Shown piece by piece: positions 7,322 to 15,433 of a stretch of DNA of 50,713 bases. Position 1 is the first letter of the stretch. The number at the start of each line of letters is the position of its first letter. Under the pieces are notes generated by a model that ran no database searches, had not been told where the DNA came from, and saw only the letters and a program-made list of their open reading frames with translations. A program made the position numbers and the translations under genes. Source of the DNA: Gammaproteobacteria bacterium (lineage in GTDB: Bacteria; Pseudomonadota; Gammaproteobacteria; Pseudomonadales; Azotimanducaceae); assembly GCA_028821125.1 (NCBI GenBank), contig JAPPHD010000012.1, positions 1-50,713 on the forward strand, in the 5' to 3' direction.

Positions 7322-8602
7322 TCAGGCCACGGCTGACCCGGGCCGGTCCCAGACGAGCGGCAGGGACGGCGCCGCGATCAACCCCGGATACACCGACAGA
7401 TCGGCGTCCGGCTGCATGGCAAACGGCGGAACGCGCGCGAACCACTCTTCCAGCGCCACCCGCAGTTCCCGCCGCGCGAGATGCGAGCCCATGCAGCGAT
7501 GCGGCCCGCCGGCCAACGTGAAGTGGCGGATCGGCTTGCGGTCCAACTGAATCTCCCGCGGGCAGGAGAACTCGGCGGGGTCGAAGTTGCCGGCCGTGTT
7601 CAGGCACACCATGTAGTCGCCTTTCCTGATCTTCACGCCGCGCAGTTCCGTGTCCTTCTTCGCCCAGCGCGAAGAATTCACCAGGGGTTGGGTGCGCAGG
7701 AACTCTTCCACGGCATTGGGGATCAGGCTCCGTTCCTTACGCAGCCGACGTTGCATCCGCGGATCCATGGCCAGGCGGCGAAAGATGAGCGACAGCGATG
7801 CGGCGACGGTATCGAGGCCGCCGACCCACAGAAAGAAAATCATGCCGATCACCTCGTCGTCGGTGAGCGGCTTGCCGTCGATGCTGCCGGTGACGATATA
7901 GCTTGCCAGGTCGTCGCGCGCCGCCGCCCTGGTTTCCTCGATGAACTCGCGGATGTAGCGGATGGCGTTGCCGGCACCGTATTTCACCTTTGCCGGGTCG
8001 CGATTGCTGTGCAGGATCGAATACTCCCAGTCCAGGAAATCGTCGAACCTGGACAGGGGGAACCCCATCAACTCCAGAAAGATGCGCACCGGGAACACGC
8101 GGCCGAAGTCCAGGCTAAAATCGCATTTGCCCGCATCGGCAAAGGCATCGATCAACTCGTTGGCGACAGCCCGCATGCGCGGTTCCATCCGGTCCACGGC
8201 CTTGGGAGAGAACCACGGGTCGAGAAAGTTACGGTACTTCCTGTGCTCGGGCGGGTCGATGCCCAGCGGAATCATCGGCCAGGTCTCGCCCACCGTGGCC
8301 TGAAAACCGGCTGCGCCGACGTTCGACCAGACTTCGGAATCGGTATAGACCCACTTGATGTCCTGAAAGCGGGTGGCGATCCAGGAGCCCCTGCCGCGCC
8401 AGATGGTGAGCCCCGGTGCAAAGAAGACGGGCGGGATGTCCTCGTCTTCGAACACCCGTGCCGTCTTGCTGAACGGCTCCGCCAGGGCGTTGGGCTCGAA
8501 CGTCTTCAGGAAGTCGTAGTCCCGGACCAGTTCCGGCGGCACGTGGTCCGGTACCTCGAAGTCCTCCGGCAGCGGGATTTCGGTGTTGTACGTTTGCGTC
8601 AT
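7322..8602 (-). CDS. Cytochrome P450 (bacterial class I)
   Basis: A 426-residue soluble monooxygenase. The heme loop is FTLAGGPHRCMG (361-372) with thiolate ligand Cys370, the I-helix oxygen-activating motif is GGLDT (261-265), and the ExxR motif appears in VEEFLR. No membrane anchor. I chose ATG 8602, preceded by a GGATGGGGAT-type Shine-Dalgarno; an ATG at 8635 would add 11 residues. It lies downstream of an SDR on the same strand and divergent from a 3Fe-4S ferredoxin gene, the usual electron donor of class I P450s. A ferredoxin reductase is not in the window. Likely hydroxylates a hydrophobic substrate. Confidence 0.9.
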   Translation of the reverse strand: MTQTYNTEIPLPEDFEVPDHVPPELVRDYDFLKTFEPNALAEPFSKTARVFEDEDIPPVFFAPGLTIWRGRGSWIATRFQDIKWVYTDSEVWSNVGAAGFQATVGETWPMIPLGIDPPEHRKYRNFLDPWFSPKAVDRMEPRMRAVANELIDAFADAGKCDFSLDFGRVFPVRIFLELMGFPLSRFDDFLDWEYSILHSNRDPAKVKYGAGNAIRYIREFIEETRAAARDDLASYIVTGSIDGKPLTDDEVIGMIFFLWVGGLDTVAASLSLIFRRLAMDPRMQRRLRKERSLIPNAVEEFLRTQPLVNSSRWAKKDTELRGVKIRKGDYMVCLNTAGNFDPAEFSCPREIQLDRKPIRHFTLAGGPHRCMGSHLARRELRVALEEWFARVPPFAMQPDADLSVYPGLIAAPSLPLVWDRPGSAVA

Positions 8603-8653
8603 GCTGATATCCCCATCCTTGCTACGTCCATTCACGAACAGGTGCGGCCGGAA

Positions 8654-9436
8654 TCATTCCCGGATTTCTCCGCCGTCACGCAACTCGAGCACGTCGATAC
8701 TCGAGTCGCGCGGCAGACACAGCATGTGCACTATCGACTGCGCGGTGGTTCGCGGGTCGATACCATCGCCCTCATGCTCGATGAACCCACCGGCGTACGC
8801 CTCCTTGAAGAACGCTTCCGCCCGTTCCGGGTCCCACCGGGTGCCGGGTTGCCGGTCCGGCACCGCCACGCGCCCGGAGCGCAGCACGCCGACGCGTATG
8901 CCGAGCGGAGCAAGCTCGCGTTTAAGGCCGCGGCTCAGCGTCTCCACCGCCGCCTTGGTGGCGGAATAACCCAGCAGGTACGGAAACGGCCGCAACACCG
9001 CCTCGGAAGTAATGTTGACGATGTCCCCCAAGCCGGCCGTGCGCATCCGCGCGGCGGCTTCCCGGATGCAGTACATCACGCCCAGCAGATTGGTTTCCAC
9101 CGTGGCGTGCAACTCTTCGTCCGAGGCATCCGCGATCCGGTAGATGGAAATGGTGGCTGCGTTGTTGACCAGCACGCTGACGTTTCCGAGCCCTTCATCT
9201 ACGCGGGCGAACGCCGCTCGGACACTGTCCGGATCCCGGATATCGCAAACCACCGGCAGGACATCGCCTGCGAGTTTGCCCGCCGCCCGCTGCAGTACCT
9301 CATTGCGTCGGGCCAGAAGCGCCACACGCATGCCTTCGTCCAGCAGCGCTTCGGCAATGTAGTATCCAACGCCGTCATGGCCGCCGGTCACCACGGCGAC
9401 GCGGCCACTCAGCCCTGATTCCCCGGACACTGTCAT
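8654..9436 (-). CDS. Short-chain dehydrogenase/reductase
   Basis: A 260-residue classical SDR. The NAD(P) loop is TGGHDGVG (17-24), NNAA marks strand 4, the catalytic Ser is in NITSEA and the catalytic pair is YSATK. The short variant loop around RVGVLRSGRV and the acidic C-terminus suggest a divergent substrate site. First gene of a reverse-strand pair with the P450 (51 bases between the SDR stop and the chosen P450 start), so it may oxidise or reduce the hydroxylated P450 product. The upstream region shared with the ferredoxin is short and AT-rich. Confidence 0.85.
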   Translation of the reverse strand: MTVSGESGLSGRVAVVTGGHDGVGYYIAEALLDEGMRVALLARRNEVLQRAAGKLAGDVLPVVCDIRDPDSVRAAFARVDEGLGNVSVLVNNAATISIYRIADASDEELHATVETNLLGVMYCIREAAARMRTAGLGDIVNITSEAVLRPFPYLLGYSATKAAVETLSRGLKRELAPLGIRVGVLRSGRVAVPDRQPGTRWDPERAEAFFKEAYAGGFIEHEGDGIDPRTTAQSIVHMLCLPRDSSIDVLELRDGGEIRE

Positions 9437-9523
9437 GCACGCCTCCCTTCGGGGCGGCCAATATATCTAACGTATTTACCTTTGTGTATAGTCGCACCCG
9501 AACTTGCGTTGTTGGAGGCAGGG

Positions 9524-9718
9524 TTGCGGGCGATTTGCGACAAGGCGATCTGCCAGGGGCACGGCCGCTGCGAAGCGATGGCGCCGGAAGTCTACGTACT
9601 CGACGACAACGGCTACCTGGCGGGCGCGGAGATCGAGGTGCCGCCCGGGCTCGAGGATGCGGCGCGGCTGGGCGCGGCCTCCTGCCCGGAAGAGGCCATC
9701 ACCATCGTTGAGAGTTGA
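9524..9718 (+). CDS. 3Fe-4S ferredoxin, probable P450 redox partner
   Basis: A 64-residue protein starting at TTG 9524, which has GGAGG five bases upstream; earlier in-frame starts give a longer N-terminus not seen in the family. Cluster ligands are the cysteines of CQGHGRC and of SCPEEAI, the CxxHxxC..CP pattern of single-cluster P450 ferredoxins, with His in the spacer. APEVYVLDDNGYL is the usual middle segment. It is transcribed away from the SDR-P450 pair from an 87-base spacer, with TATAGT at 9486-9491 as a possible -10. Role: one-electron transfer to the P450. Confidence 0.85.
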   Translation: MRAICDKAICQGHGRCEAMAPEVYVLDDNGYLAGAEIEVPPGLEDAARLGAASCPEEAITIVES

Positions 9719-9802
9719 CCAAACCTTGCCTCGAACCAACGGCAAGGCGATCATCAGCCAGCCGGTTGGCTTATCTGCAGGCCGGATCCGCGAACAAGAG
9801 GT

Positions 9803-10576
9803 TTAAACAAGCACCTCTACAAGCGTGTCGGGGCTGACGGTCTTGAAGACGATCTGCGCGCTGCGCTTCAAGTGGCTCGTCATATGCCGCTCGGCGCCGT
9901 CCGCATCACCCGCTTCCACGAGGTCGACCAGTTTTTTCTCCGACCGCACGCCGAGCTTTGCCTTTTCCACATCGTAACCCCTGCCGACCACATTGAGCAG
10001 ATGCGCTTCCCAGACCTCGTGCATCACGTGTCCGAGCAGGGTCAGGGTCTCGTTGCCGGAACCTTCGATCACCCTCAGGTGGAATTCGGCCGTATGGTGG
10101 GAATAGGCTTCCGGGTCATCGATCTGCGACTCGATGTCGCTGATGTGCTCGCGCAGTTGTGCAATGATGCGCCGGGGCCGGCGCACTGCCAGGAGCCGCG
10201 CTGCCGGAGGTTCCACGAGCAGGCGCGCATCGCGAACGTCCCGCACCGTGGTTTTGCGCGTCTGCAGATACAGGCCGGCGTACCGCGCCACCAGTTCGAC
10301 TGCCGGCAAACGCACGCGGGCCCCGCCGCGGGAGCCGCGGGAGACGCTGATCAACTGCTCGGTCTCGAGAATCCGGAACGCTTCGCGCATGGTGGGCCGG
10401 GAGATGCCGAATTCCTCGATCAGGGTCGACTCCGGGGGCAGGTTGTCCTCTTCGGTCAATTCACCGCGAACGATGCGGCGGCGCAACTCGGCGGCAACCA
10501 GTTCGGCTGTCTTCGGCACCCGAACCGAGCCGAGCCCCCCCCCGCGCCGCAACTGTCCCCGCGCTGTTTTGTTCAA
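9803..10576 (-). CDS. GntR family regulator, FadR/FCD subfamily
   Basis: A 257-residue regulator. The winged helix (about 20-90) shows LRRRIVRGEL, LPPESTLIEEFGISRPTMRE and ALRILETEQLI-like spacing typical of GntR proteins. The C-terminal FCD ligand-binding domain (about 105-245) contains ARLLVEPPAARLLA, EFHLRVIEGSGNETLTLL and a final EAGDADGAERHMTSHL, where metal-binding Asp and His residues usually lie. FadR-type regulators sense organic acids or acyl-CoAs. It is divergent from the MaoC-HAD-enoyl-CoA hydratase operon and convergent with the ferredoxin; palindromes in the intergenic space are candidate operators. Confidence 0.85.
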   Translation of the reverse strand: MNKTARGQLRRGGGLGSVRVPKTAELVAAELRRRIVRGELTEEDNLPPESTLIEEFGISRPTMREAFRILETEQLISVSRGSRGGARVRLPAVELVARYAGLYLQTRKTTVRDVRDARLLVEPPAARLLAVRRPRRIIAQLREHISDIESQIDDPEAYSHHTAEFHLRVIEGSGNETLTLLGHVMHEVWEAHLLNVVGRGYDVEKAKLGVRSEKKLVDLVEAGDADGAERHMTSHLKRSAQIVFKTVSPDTLVEVLV

Positions 10577-10603
10577 GCTTGCGTGGCTCCCTGGAACGAT
10601 CTT

Positions 10604-10616
10604 AATTGTGTCAATT
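10604..10616. promoter_or_regulatory. Perfect palindrome AATTG-TGT-CAATT upstream of the GntR gene
   Basis: Five-base arms around a three-base centre, 28 bases before the regulator start. On the reverse strand a TTGACA hexamer overlaps it. Position and symmetry suit an autoregulatory operator; binding is inferred. Confidence 0.35.
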
Positions 10617-10671
10617 ATCTACACGTTTCGCCGCATAGTCCATTACGGCGTCTTTTCGCAAATAATTCATC

Positions 10672-10682
10672 TAACTTAGTTA
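10672..10682. promoter_or_regulatory. Palindrome TAACT-T-AGTTA upstream of the MaoC operon
   Basis: Perfect five-base arms around one base, ending seven bases before the -35 hexamer of the MaoC-operon promoter. A likely operator for the adjacent FadR-type regulator or another repressor, by position only. Confidence 0.35.
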
Positions 10683-10689
10683 TATGTTG

Positions 10690-10717
10690 TTGACTGGGAG
10701 GCTCGTGCCGCTATGCT
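10690..10717 (+). promoter_or_regulatory. Sigma-70-like promoter for the MaoC-HAD-hydratase operon
   Basis: TTGACT (10690-10695) and TATGCT (10712-10717) are spaced by 16 bases and lie 33 bases before the ATG at 10751. The -35 matches consensus at five of six bases. Confidence 0.5.
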
Positions 10718-10750
10718 GCCCTTCCCACCATTCGAACTCAAGGGACGGCT

Positions 10751-12076
10751 ATGGCCACGGCAAAATCAACGGTGAGCGATGCCTTCAAGGTCGACGAAAA
10801 GCTCGAGAAAGAGTTCGAGCAGGCCCTCAAGTACGAATTGAAGGACGAAGACATCGAACGGGCCAGGCTGCTCATCGGCATCAACGTCGCCAGCAAAAGC
10901 CGTGAACTCTTCTCCGAAGCCACACCCGACGCCATCCGCAACTGGGCCCAGGGCATGGGTGACGACAACCCCCTGTACACCGACGAAGGCTACGGCCCCA
11001 CCACAAGGTGGGGAACGCAGATTGCCCACGGCACCATGGTCGGTCATGTGAGAACCCCCATGCTGGGCGACCCGATGCCCGAGGAAACGAAGAAGGCCGC
11101 CAGGGGCCTGTTCCGCGGCGTGCACGTCTTTGTTTCCGGGGGCACCTGGGACTGGTACCGGCAACTCCGCCCCGGCGACCGCGTCTTCACCTACCAGGGT
11201 GAAGAATCCGTGGAGGAAAAGAAGTCCGAGTTCGCCGACCGTTCCGTCATTCGCGTGAGCCGCAGCGTGAACATCAACCAGCGCGGCGAGGTGGTGGGCG
11301 TGTACCGCACGCTGCGCGTGGAAACCGAGCGCAGGAAATCCCGAAGCAAGGGCAAGTATGCCGACATCAAGCCGGCCGACTACACCGATGAGGACTACGA
11401 GCGCATCGACGCCATCTACCAGGCGGAGCGGCCCCGGGGCGCCGAGAAGCGCTATTGGGAAGACGTGGGCGTGGGCGATGAGATGCAGCCCATGGTGAAG
11501 GGCCCCCTCACCGTCACCGAGGTCATCGCCGTGCACGCCGGCGGTTACGGCTTCGTTCCCTACGGCCTCAGGTCTTCCCGCCTCGGCTACAAGAACCGCA
11601 AGCGCATCGCGCCGTTCTACATCAAGAACGAGATGGGGGTGTGGGACGTGGCCCAGCGCCTGCACTGGGACAACGAATGGGCCAAGGCCATCGGCAATCC
11701 CCTGGCCTACGACTACGGGGTGATGCGGCAGTGCTGGCTGTACCACATGGTGTCGGACTGGTGCGGCGACGATGCCTTCATCGAGCGCCTGGAGGATTCC
11801 ATCCGCAAGTTCAACTACCAGGGCGATACCCAGTTTCTCACGGGCAAGGTGGTGAGCAAGCGCGAAGACGGCGGCCGCTTCCTGGCAGACCTGGAAATGC
11901 GCATGGTGAACCAGCGCGGCACGGAGACCGCCTACGGCTCGGCCACCGTCTCCCTGCCGTCGAGGGAAGCCGGGCTGCCCCCGTTGCCGGCGGTACCGGT
12001 GGACCTCGAGCGGGAAGCCGCGCGGATGTTCGCGCGGCACAACGAGCTTCTGGCGGAAAAGCGCGGGGGCAGATGA
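10751..12076 (+). CDS. MaoC-like/FAS1-type dehydratase domain protein
   Basis: A 441-residue protein with two hot-dog parts. The first (about 45-200) contains NWAQGMGDDNPLYTDE and WGTQIAHGTM, the substrate-side pattern of MaoC/FAS1-like hydratases; the second (about 235-420) contains RYWEDVGVGDEMQPMVKGPL, YDYGVMRQCWLYHMVSDW and a late GSATVSLPSR strand. Such doubled proteins hydrate or dehydrate enoyl- or hydroxyacyl-CoA esters, often in sterol side-chain or aromatic catabolism. It is the first gene of an operon with the HAD-like gene (4-base overlap) and an enoyl-CoA hydratase, divergent from the GntR regulator. Confidence 0.8.
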   Translation: MATAKSTVSDAFKVDEKLEKEFEQALKYELKDEDIERARLLIGINVASKSRELFSEATPDAIRNWAQGMGDDNPLYTDEGYGPTTRWGTQIAHGTMVGHVRTPMLGDPMPEETKKAARGLFRGVHVFVSGGTWDWYRQLRPGDRVFTYQGEESVEEKKSEFADRSVIRVSRSVNINQRGEVVGVYRTLRVETERRKSRSKGKYADIKPADYTDEDYERIDAIYQAERPRGAEKRYWEDVGVGDEMQPMVKGPLTVTEVIAVHAGGYGFVPYGLRSSRLGYKNRKRIAPFYIKNEMGVWDVAQRLHWDNEWAKAIGNPLAYDYGVMRQCWLYHMVSDWCGDDAFIERLEDSIRKFNYQGDTQFLTGKVVSKREDGGRFLADLEMRMVNQRGTETAYGSATVSLPSREAGLPPLPAVPVDLEREAARMFARHNELLAEKRGGR

Positions 12077-12510
12077 ACCACCCGGACTCCGTGTGGGTAT
12101 TCGATGTGGACGGGACGCTCATCGGTTCGGTGCGCAGCGACATTCTGCGGCCGGGCGCCATGGAACTGCTGGACCGGCTGCGCGATGCCGGGGCGACGCT
12201 TGTGCTGTGGAGCGCCGGCGGCGCCGATTACGCGAAAAACATGGTCGCCCAGTTTCATATCGACCACTATTTCGCGGCCTTCTACCACAAGGACCGCCGG
12301 GGTCCGGACGGCCGCTACGTGGTCGATCACCTCCGGCCCGAACACCGGCCTGGCACGCTGGTTGACGATTACCCCGGCGATCTGCCGGACGGGCCGCGCG
12401 TCATCGGCGTCTCGCAGTTCCTGGGCGGCAACCCCCATGACCTGGGACTGAACGACGCTCTGGAAGTCGCCCGCTGCCTGCAGCCACCGGCTACGGCCGG
12501 CAACGCCTGA
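12073..12510 (+). CDS. Small HAD-superfamily phosphatase-like protein
   Basis: A 145-residue protein opening with VWVFDVDGTLIG, the HAD motif I (nucleophile Asp and acid/base Asp). LVLWSAGGADYA is a motif II-type segment, KDRRGPDG provides Lys, and LVDDYPGDLPDG is the acidic motif IV. It lacks a cap insert, so it may act on a large or protein-bound phosphate, or have lost activity. The start overlaps the MaoC stop (ATGA), showing translational coupling. Its role in the acyl-CoA operon is not obvious. Confidence 0.75.
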   Translation: MNHPDSVWVFDVDGTLIGSVRSDILRPGAMELLDRLRDAGATLVLWSAGGADYAKNMVAQFHIDHYFAAFYHKDRRGPDGRYVVDHLRPEHRPGTLVDDYPGDLPDGPRVIGVSQFLGGNPHDLGLNDALEVARCLQPPATAGNA

Positions 12511-12521
12511 AGGGCAGGCCC

Positions 12522-13304
12522 ATGAGCCAACCGCTGGTGCTCTACGAGGAGCGGGGCCCGGTCGCCCTGATCACCTACAACCGCCCCGAAACCCGCAATG
12601 CCTGGAACGTTCAGATGATCCGGCAAGTCATGGCGGCGGTCGAGCGCGGCAACGGTTCCGAGTCCGTGGGCGCCATCGTGATCACCGCGACGGGGTCCGT
12701 GTTCTGCTCTGGAGTCGATTTCAAGTCGCCACCCGAGCCAAAAGACCCGGAAACCGGAATCCGCCCCAGGGTCTCCACCATCGGCATGGCCCACGACACC
12801 AGTTGGCTGCACCTGCTCGCGCGCTCCAAGCCCAGCATCGTCGCGTTCAACGGTCGCGCCATCGGCCTGGGCGTCACCCACACGTTGGCCGCCGACATTC
12901 GTATCGGCGCGGCTTCGTCGAGCTACTCCTTTGCGTTTCTGGAGCGCGGCACCATGCCGGAGTTCGGGTGCACTGCCCTGCTGCCGCGAATCGTCGGCTA
13001 TGGCCGTGCAATGGACATCTGCGTCAGCGCGCAAACCCTGACAGCGCCCGAAGCTCGTGAGATCGGACTGATCACCCGCATCGCGCCAGACGACGAACTG
13101 CTGGAACAGGCCCTGGCGCTCGGCGAGCGTCTCGCGGGCTTCCCCGCACTGGCCATGGGGTTAACCCGACAAATGTTGCAGGCGAATGCGACCGAAAGCG
13201 ACCTGAACAGCATGCTCGAAACCGAACGGAATGCGTTCGTGACATTCATCAAGGCGGCGCGCAACCGCAAAAGGGCTGCTACCACGATCGAGCCGTCGAA
13301 GTAA
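12522..13304 (+). CDS. Enoyl-CoA hydratase/isomerase family (crotonase)
   Basis: A 260-residue crotonase-fold protein. RPETRNAWN (20-28) starts the fold, FCSGVDFKSP supplies the first oxyanion-hole segment, and NGRAIGLGVTHTLAADIRIG the second. The following GTMPEFGCTALLPRIVGYGR matches the crotonase group with a PE pair after the loop rather than the classical mitochondrial hydratase, whose first glutamate (in GCELA) is here replaced by Thr. It could therefore be a hydratase, isomerase or hydrolase. Third gene of the operon, 11 bases after the HAD gene. Confidence 0.85.
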   Translation: MSQPLVLYEERGPVALITYNRPETRNAWNVQMIRQVMAAVERGNGSESVGAIVITATGSVFCSGVDFKSPPEPKDPETGIRPRVSTIGMAHDTSWLHLLARSKPSIVAFNGRAIGLGVTHTLAADIRIGAASSSYSFAFLERGTMPEFGCTALLPRIVGYGRAMDICVSAQTLTAPEAREIGLITRIAPDDELLEQALALGERLAGFPALAMGLTRQMLQANATESDLNSMLETERNAFVTFIKAARNRKRAATTIEPSK

Positions 13305-13314
13305 CCGCCGGCTC

Positions 13315-13362
13315 AACCTGCATCCATCACCGACTTCCATCGCGAGGACGTCGGGGCGCCGT
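13315..13362. repeat. 48-bp dispersed repeat, copy 1
   Basis: Bases 13315-13362 match 50489-50536 at 42 of 48 positions, and all six differences are transitions. This copy spans the end of the reverse-strand oxidoreductase gene and supplies its stop codon and last 11 residues. The other copy forms the left arm of a long palindrome at the right end of the window. Confidence 0.75.
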
Positions 13363-14343
13363 GTCAGCGCCGCCTTCCATCTTCAGCACCACCTTGCCCA
13401 TGGTCTGCCCGCTTGCCACGGCCTCCATCGCCGCAACGACCGCGCGCAACGGGTAAACCGCGCTGACTCGCGGGCGCAGGCCCTCCGCCACCAGTTGCCC
13501 GAGCTTGGCCTCGGCATCGGCTGCCCGGTGCGGCGCGTTGTCGGCAAAGGTTCGTATGTCGAGGCCCCGTATCTGCACCCCTTTCAACAGCACCAGGTTC
13601 AGGGGAATGCGCGGGATCTCGCCGCAGGCGTAGCCGACGGTGACAAAGCGGCCGCCGAAGCGCATGGCGCGCAGCGCCACCTCGGCAAGCGCGCCGCCCA
13701 CCGGATCGATCACCACATCGGAGCCGCCTCCCGTCGCATCGCGAATGGCGTCCTTGAGGTCTGCCCGCCCCGACAGCAGGGCGGCATCGGCCCCCCAGTT
13801 CAGGCATGCCGACACCTTGGCTTCGGTGGACGCCAGCGCCAGGGTGCGGCAACCCAGGCGCGCGGCCACATCCACGGCCGCCGAGCCGACGCCGCCCGCC
13901 GCCCCGGTGACGGCCACCCATTCACGCGGCCGTGCCTCGGCCACGCCGACCAGTGCCGCACAGGCCGTGCGCCCGGTAACGCCGAAACTCGCGCCTTCGA
14001 CAAAGTTCATGGCCGCGGGCAGCGGGCTCAGACGATCGCGGGGCAGCGCCACCTGCTCGGCAAAAGCGCCCACCATCTGCGACCCCCGCACCCTGGCGCC
14101 CGGCGCCAGGTCGGTGACCCCGTCGCCGACCTCAAGCACCTCGCCGGCAAATTCGCTACCCGGCGTGAAAGGCACGGGCACCGGCACCTGGTAGCGGTTG
14201 GCTGCGATGAGCACGTCCGGGAAATTGACCGATGCCGCGCGTACGCCCACCAGCACCTCACCCGCCTGGGGAACCGGTGCCGGCATCTCCTCCAGGACGA
14301 TGGTTTCGGGCGGCCCGTGCGCGTACAGGCGTGCTGTGAGCAT
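13327..14343 (-). CDS. NADPH:quinone oxidoreductase family (zinc-free MDR)
   Basis: A 338-residue medium-chain reductase. The GroES-like N-terminal half contains PGSEFAGEVLEVGDGV (62-77) and the Rossmann half starts with VAVTGAAGGVGSAAVDVAA. The catalytic zinc ligands of alcohol dehydrogenases are absent, placing it with the quinone oxidoreductase/enoyl reductase branch (NADPH-dependent). In this region it may reduce an enoyl-CoA or a quinone. Its last 11 residues (TAPRRPRDGSR) come from a dispersed repeat, so the original C-terminus was probably replaced. Two bases separate it from the upstream kinase-like gene; likely one operon. Confidence 0.85.
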   Translation of the reverse strand: MLTARLYAHGPPETIVLEEMPAPVPQAGEVLVGVRAASVNFPDVLIAANRYQVPVPVPFTPGSEFAGEVLEVGDGVTDLAPGARVRGSQMVGAFAEQVALPRDRLSPLPAAMNFVEGASFGVTGRTACAALVGVAEARPREWVAVTGAAGGVGSAAVDVAARLGCRTLALASTEAKVSACLNWGADAALLSGRADLKDAIRDATGGGSDVVIDPVGGALAEVALRAMRFGGRFVTVGYACGEIPRIPLNLVLLKGVQIRGLDIRTFADNAPHRAADAEAKLGQLVAEGLRPRVSAVYPLRAVVAAMEAVASGQTMGKVVLKMEGGADTAPRRPRDGSR

Positions 14344-14345
14344 TG

Positions 14346-15356
14346 TCAGCCGAGAAACTGTGCGGCCCAGTCGAGCAGCCGGGGAATGTTCTCCTCCATG
14401 CTCGCCGTGTCGACGCCTTCCCGGGCCAACCGGCGGTTGTTCTTGACGATGAGCGCCGATGCCGCCGCCTGCTTGTAGCGCACCAGGGCAGCGAACCAGC
14501 CGAAATCCCTTACCGAGCGGCCGGATGCCTGCTCATAGGCGCCGGCAAGCTCGTCGACCGGCGGCATGCGGTCACCGCCCGGTTTCCGGTTCGGGTGGCG
14601 CCAGTCGCTGTTCAACAGGAACCAGGCCAGGTCCAGCCGCGGGTCGCCCAGGGACCAGATCTCCCAGTCGATGAGCGCTCGAATCTCTCTGCCCACGCAC
14701 TGCATGTTGCCCAGACGATAGTCACCGTGCAGCACCACCGGGGGCAACTTTTCGGGCAGTGCCGCTTTTAATGCGGCGTTGACATCGTCTGCCCGGCCAT
14801 CGCCTTGCAAACCGCGGTCTACCGTGGAGAACGCCCGCTCCCAGCGCCCCACCTCACGCTCGAGATCCGTTTCCCGTTCGTCTTCGAACTGGCCGGCATC
14901 CGCCCGCTGCAGTGCGGCAAGCATCCGGGCCGCCGCGAAGGCACGAGTCAGGACCTCTGCATCGCTCACGCCCGGATTGCCGCCACGGAGCACGGGCTCG
15001 TAACTTTCCCCGGCCTCGAAGCTCATGACCATGAGCGGCGGAATCTCCGGCGGTGCTCCGGCATCGGTACCGAGGACAGCCGGCACCATGACCCCCGGAG
15101 CATCGGCCAACCCGTTGAGCACCTTCGCCTGACGCAGTACGTCACGATTGCGCACGGGTTCCAGCCCCGGTGGAGCGACCTTAATCACCACCTTGCGGGG
15201 ATTGTTTCCGTTCAGTTGCGCGGAATAGGTGAAGCTCGACGACCCCCCGTGCAGCGTCTCCACCCGGTCGATGTCGGCGCCCACTGCCGCAGACGCTCGC
15301 AGCGCCAGCTCGGCGGGGTCCGGTGCGGTGACTTTCCTCTCGCTCAATTCAGGCAC
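14346..15356 (-). CDS. Aminoglycoside phosphotransferase-like kinase family protein
   Basis: A 336-residue protein of the APH fold. The glycine-rich loop is HGGSSSFTY, KVVIKVAPPG holds the ATP-binding lysine, the Brenner motif is VVLHGDYRLGNM with catalytic Asp, and ALIDWEIWSLGDPRLDLAW carries the metal-binding DWE. Proteins of this family beside acyl-CoA dehydrogenases (ACAD10/11-like) phosphorylate hydroxyacyl-CoAs so they can be eliminated, so a role in hydroxy-acid catabolism is more likely than drug resistance. First of a two-gene reverse operon with the quinone oxidoreductase-like gene. Confidence 0.8.
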   Translation of the reverse strand: MPELSERKVTAPDPAELALRASAAVGADIDRVETLHGGSSSFTYSAQLNGNNPRKVVIKVAPPGLEPVRNRDVLRQAKVLNGLADAPGVMVPAVLGTDAGAPPEIPPLMVMSFEAGESYEPVLRGGNPGVSDAEVLTRAFAAARMLAALQRADAGQFEDERETDLEREVGRWERAFSTVDRGLQGDGRADDVNAALKAALPEKLPPVVLHGDYRLGNMQCVGREIRALIDWEIWSLGDPRLDLAWFLLNSDWRHPNRKPGGDRMPPVDELAGAYEQASGRSVRDFGWFAALVRYKQAAASALIVKNNRRLAREGVDTASMEENIPRLLDWAAQFLG

Positions 15357-15433
15357 CCATCAATGCAGACGTGACCGGGTTGCGGCCGCACCGCTCCCGG
15401 CCAGGACGGAACGGAGTCACTCGCGCGCCTGTT

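Noticed and set aside
7481-9418. 645-codon plus-strand frame across P450 and SDR
   Set aside because: Antisense to two well-supported genes and without family motifs.
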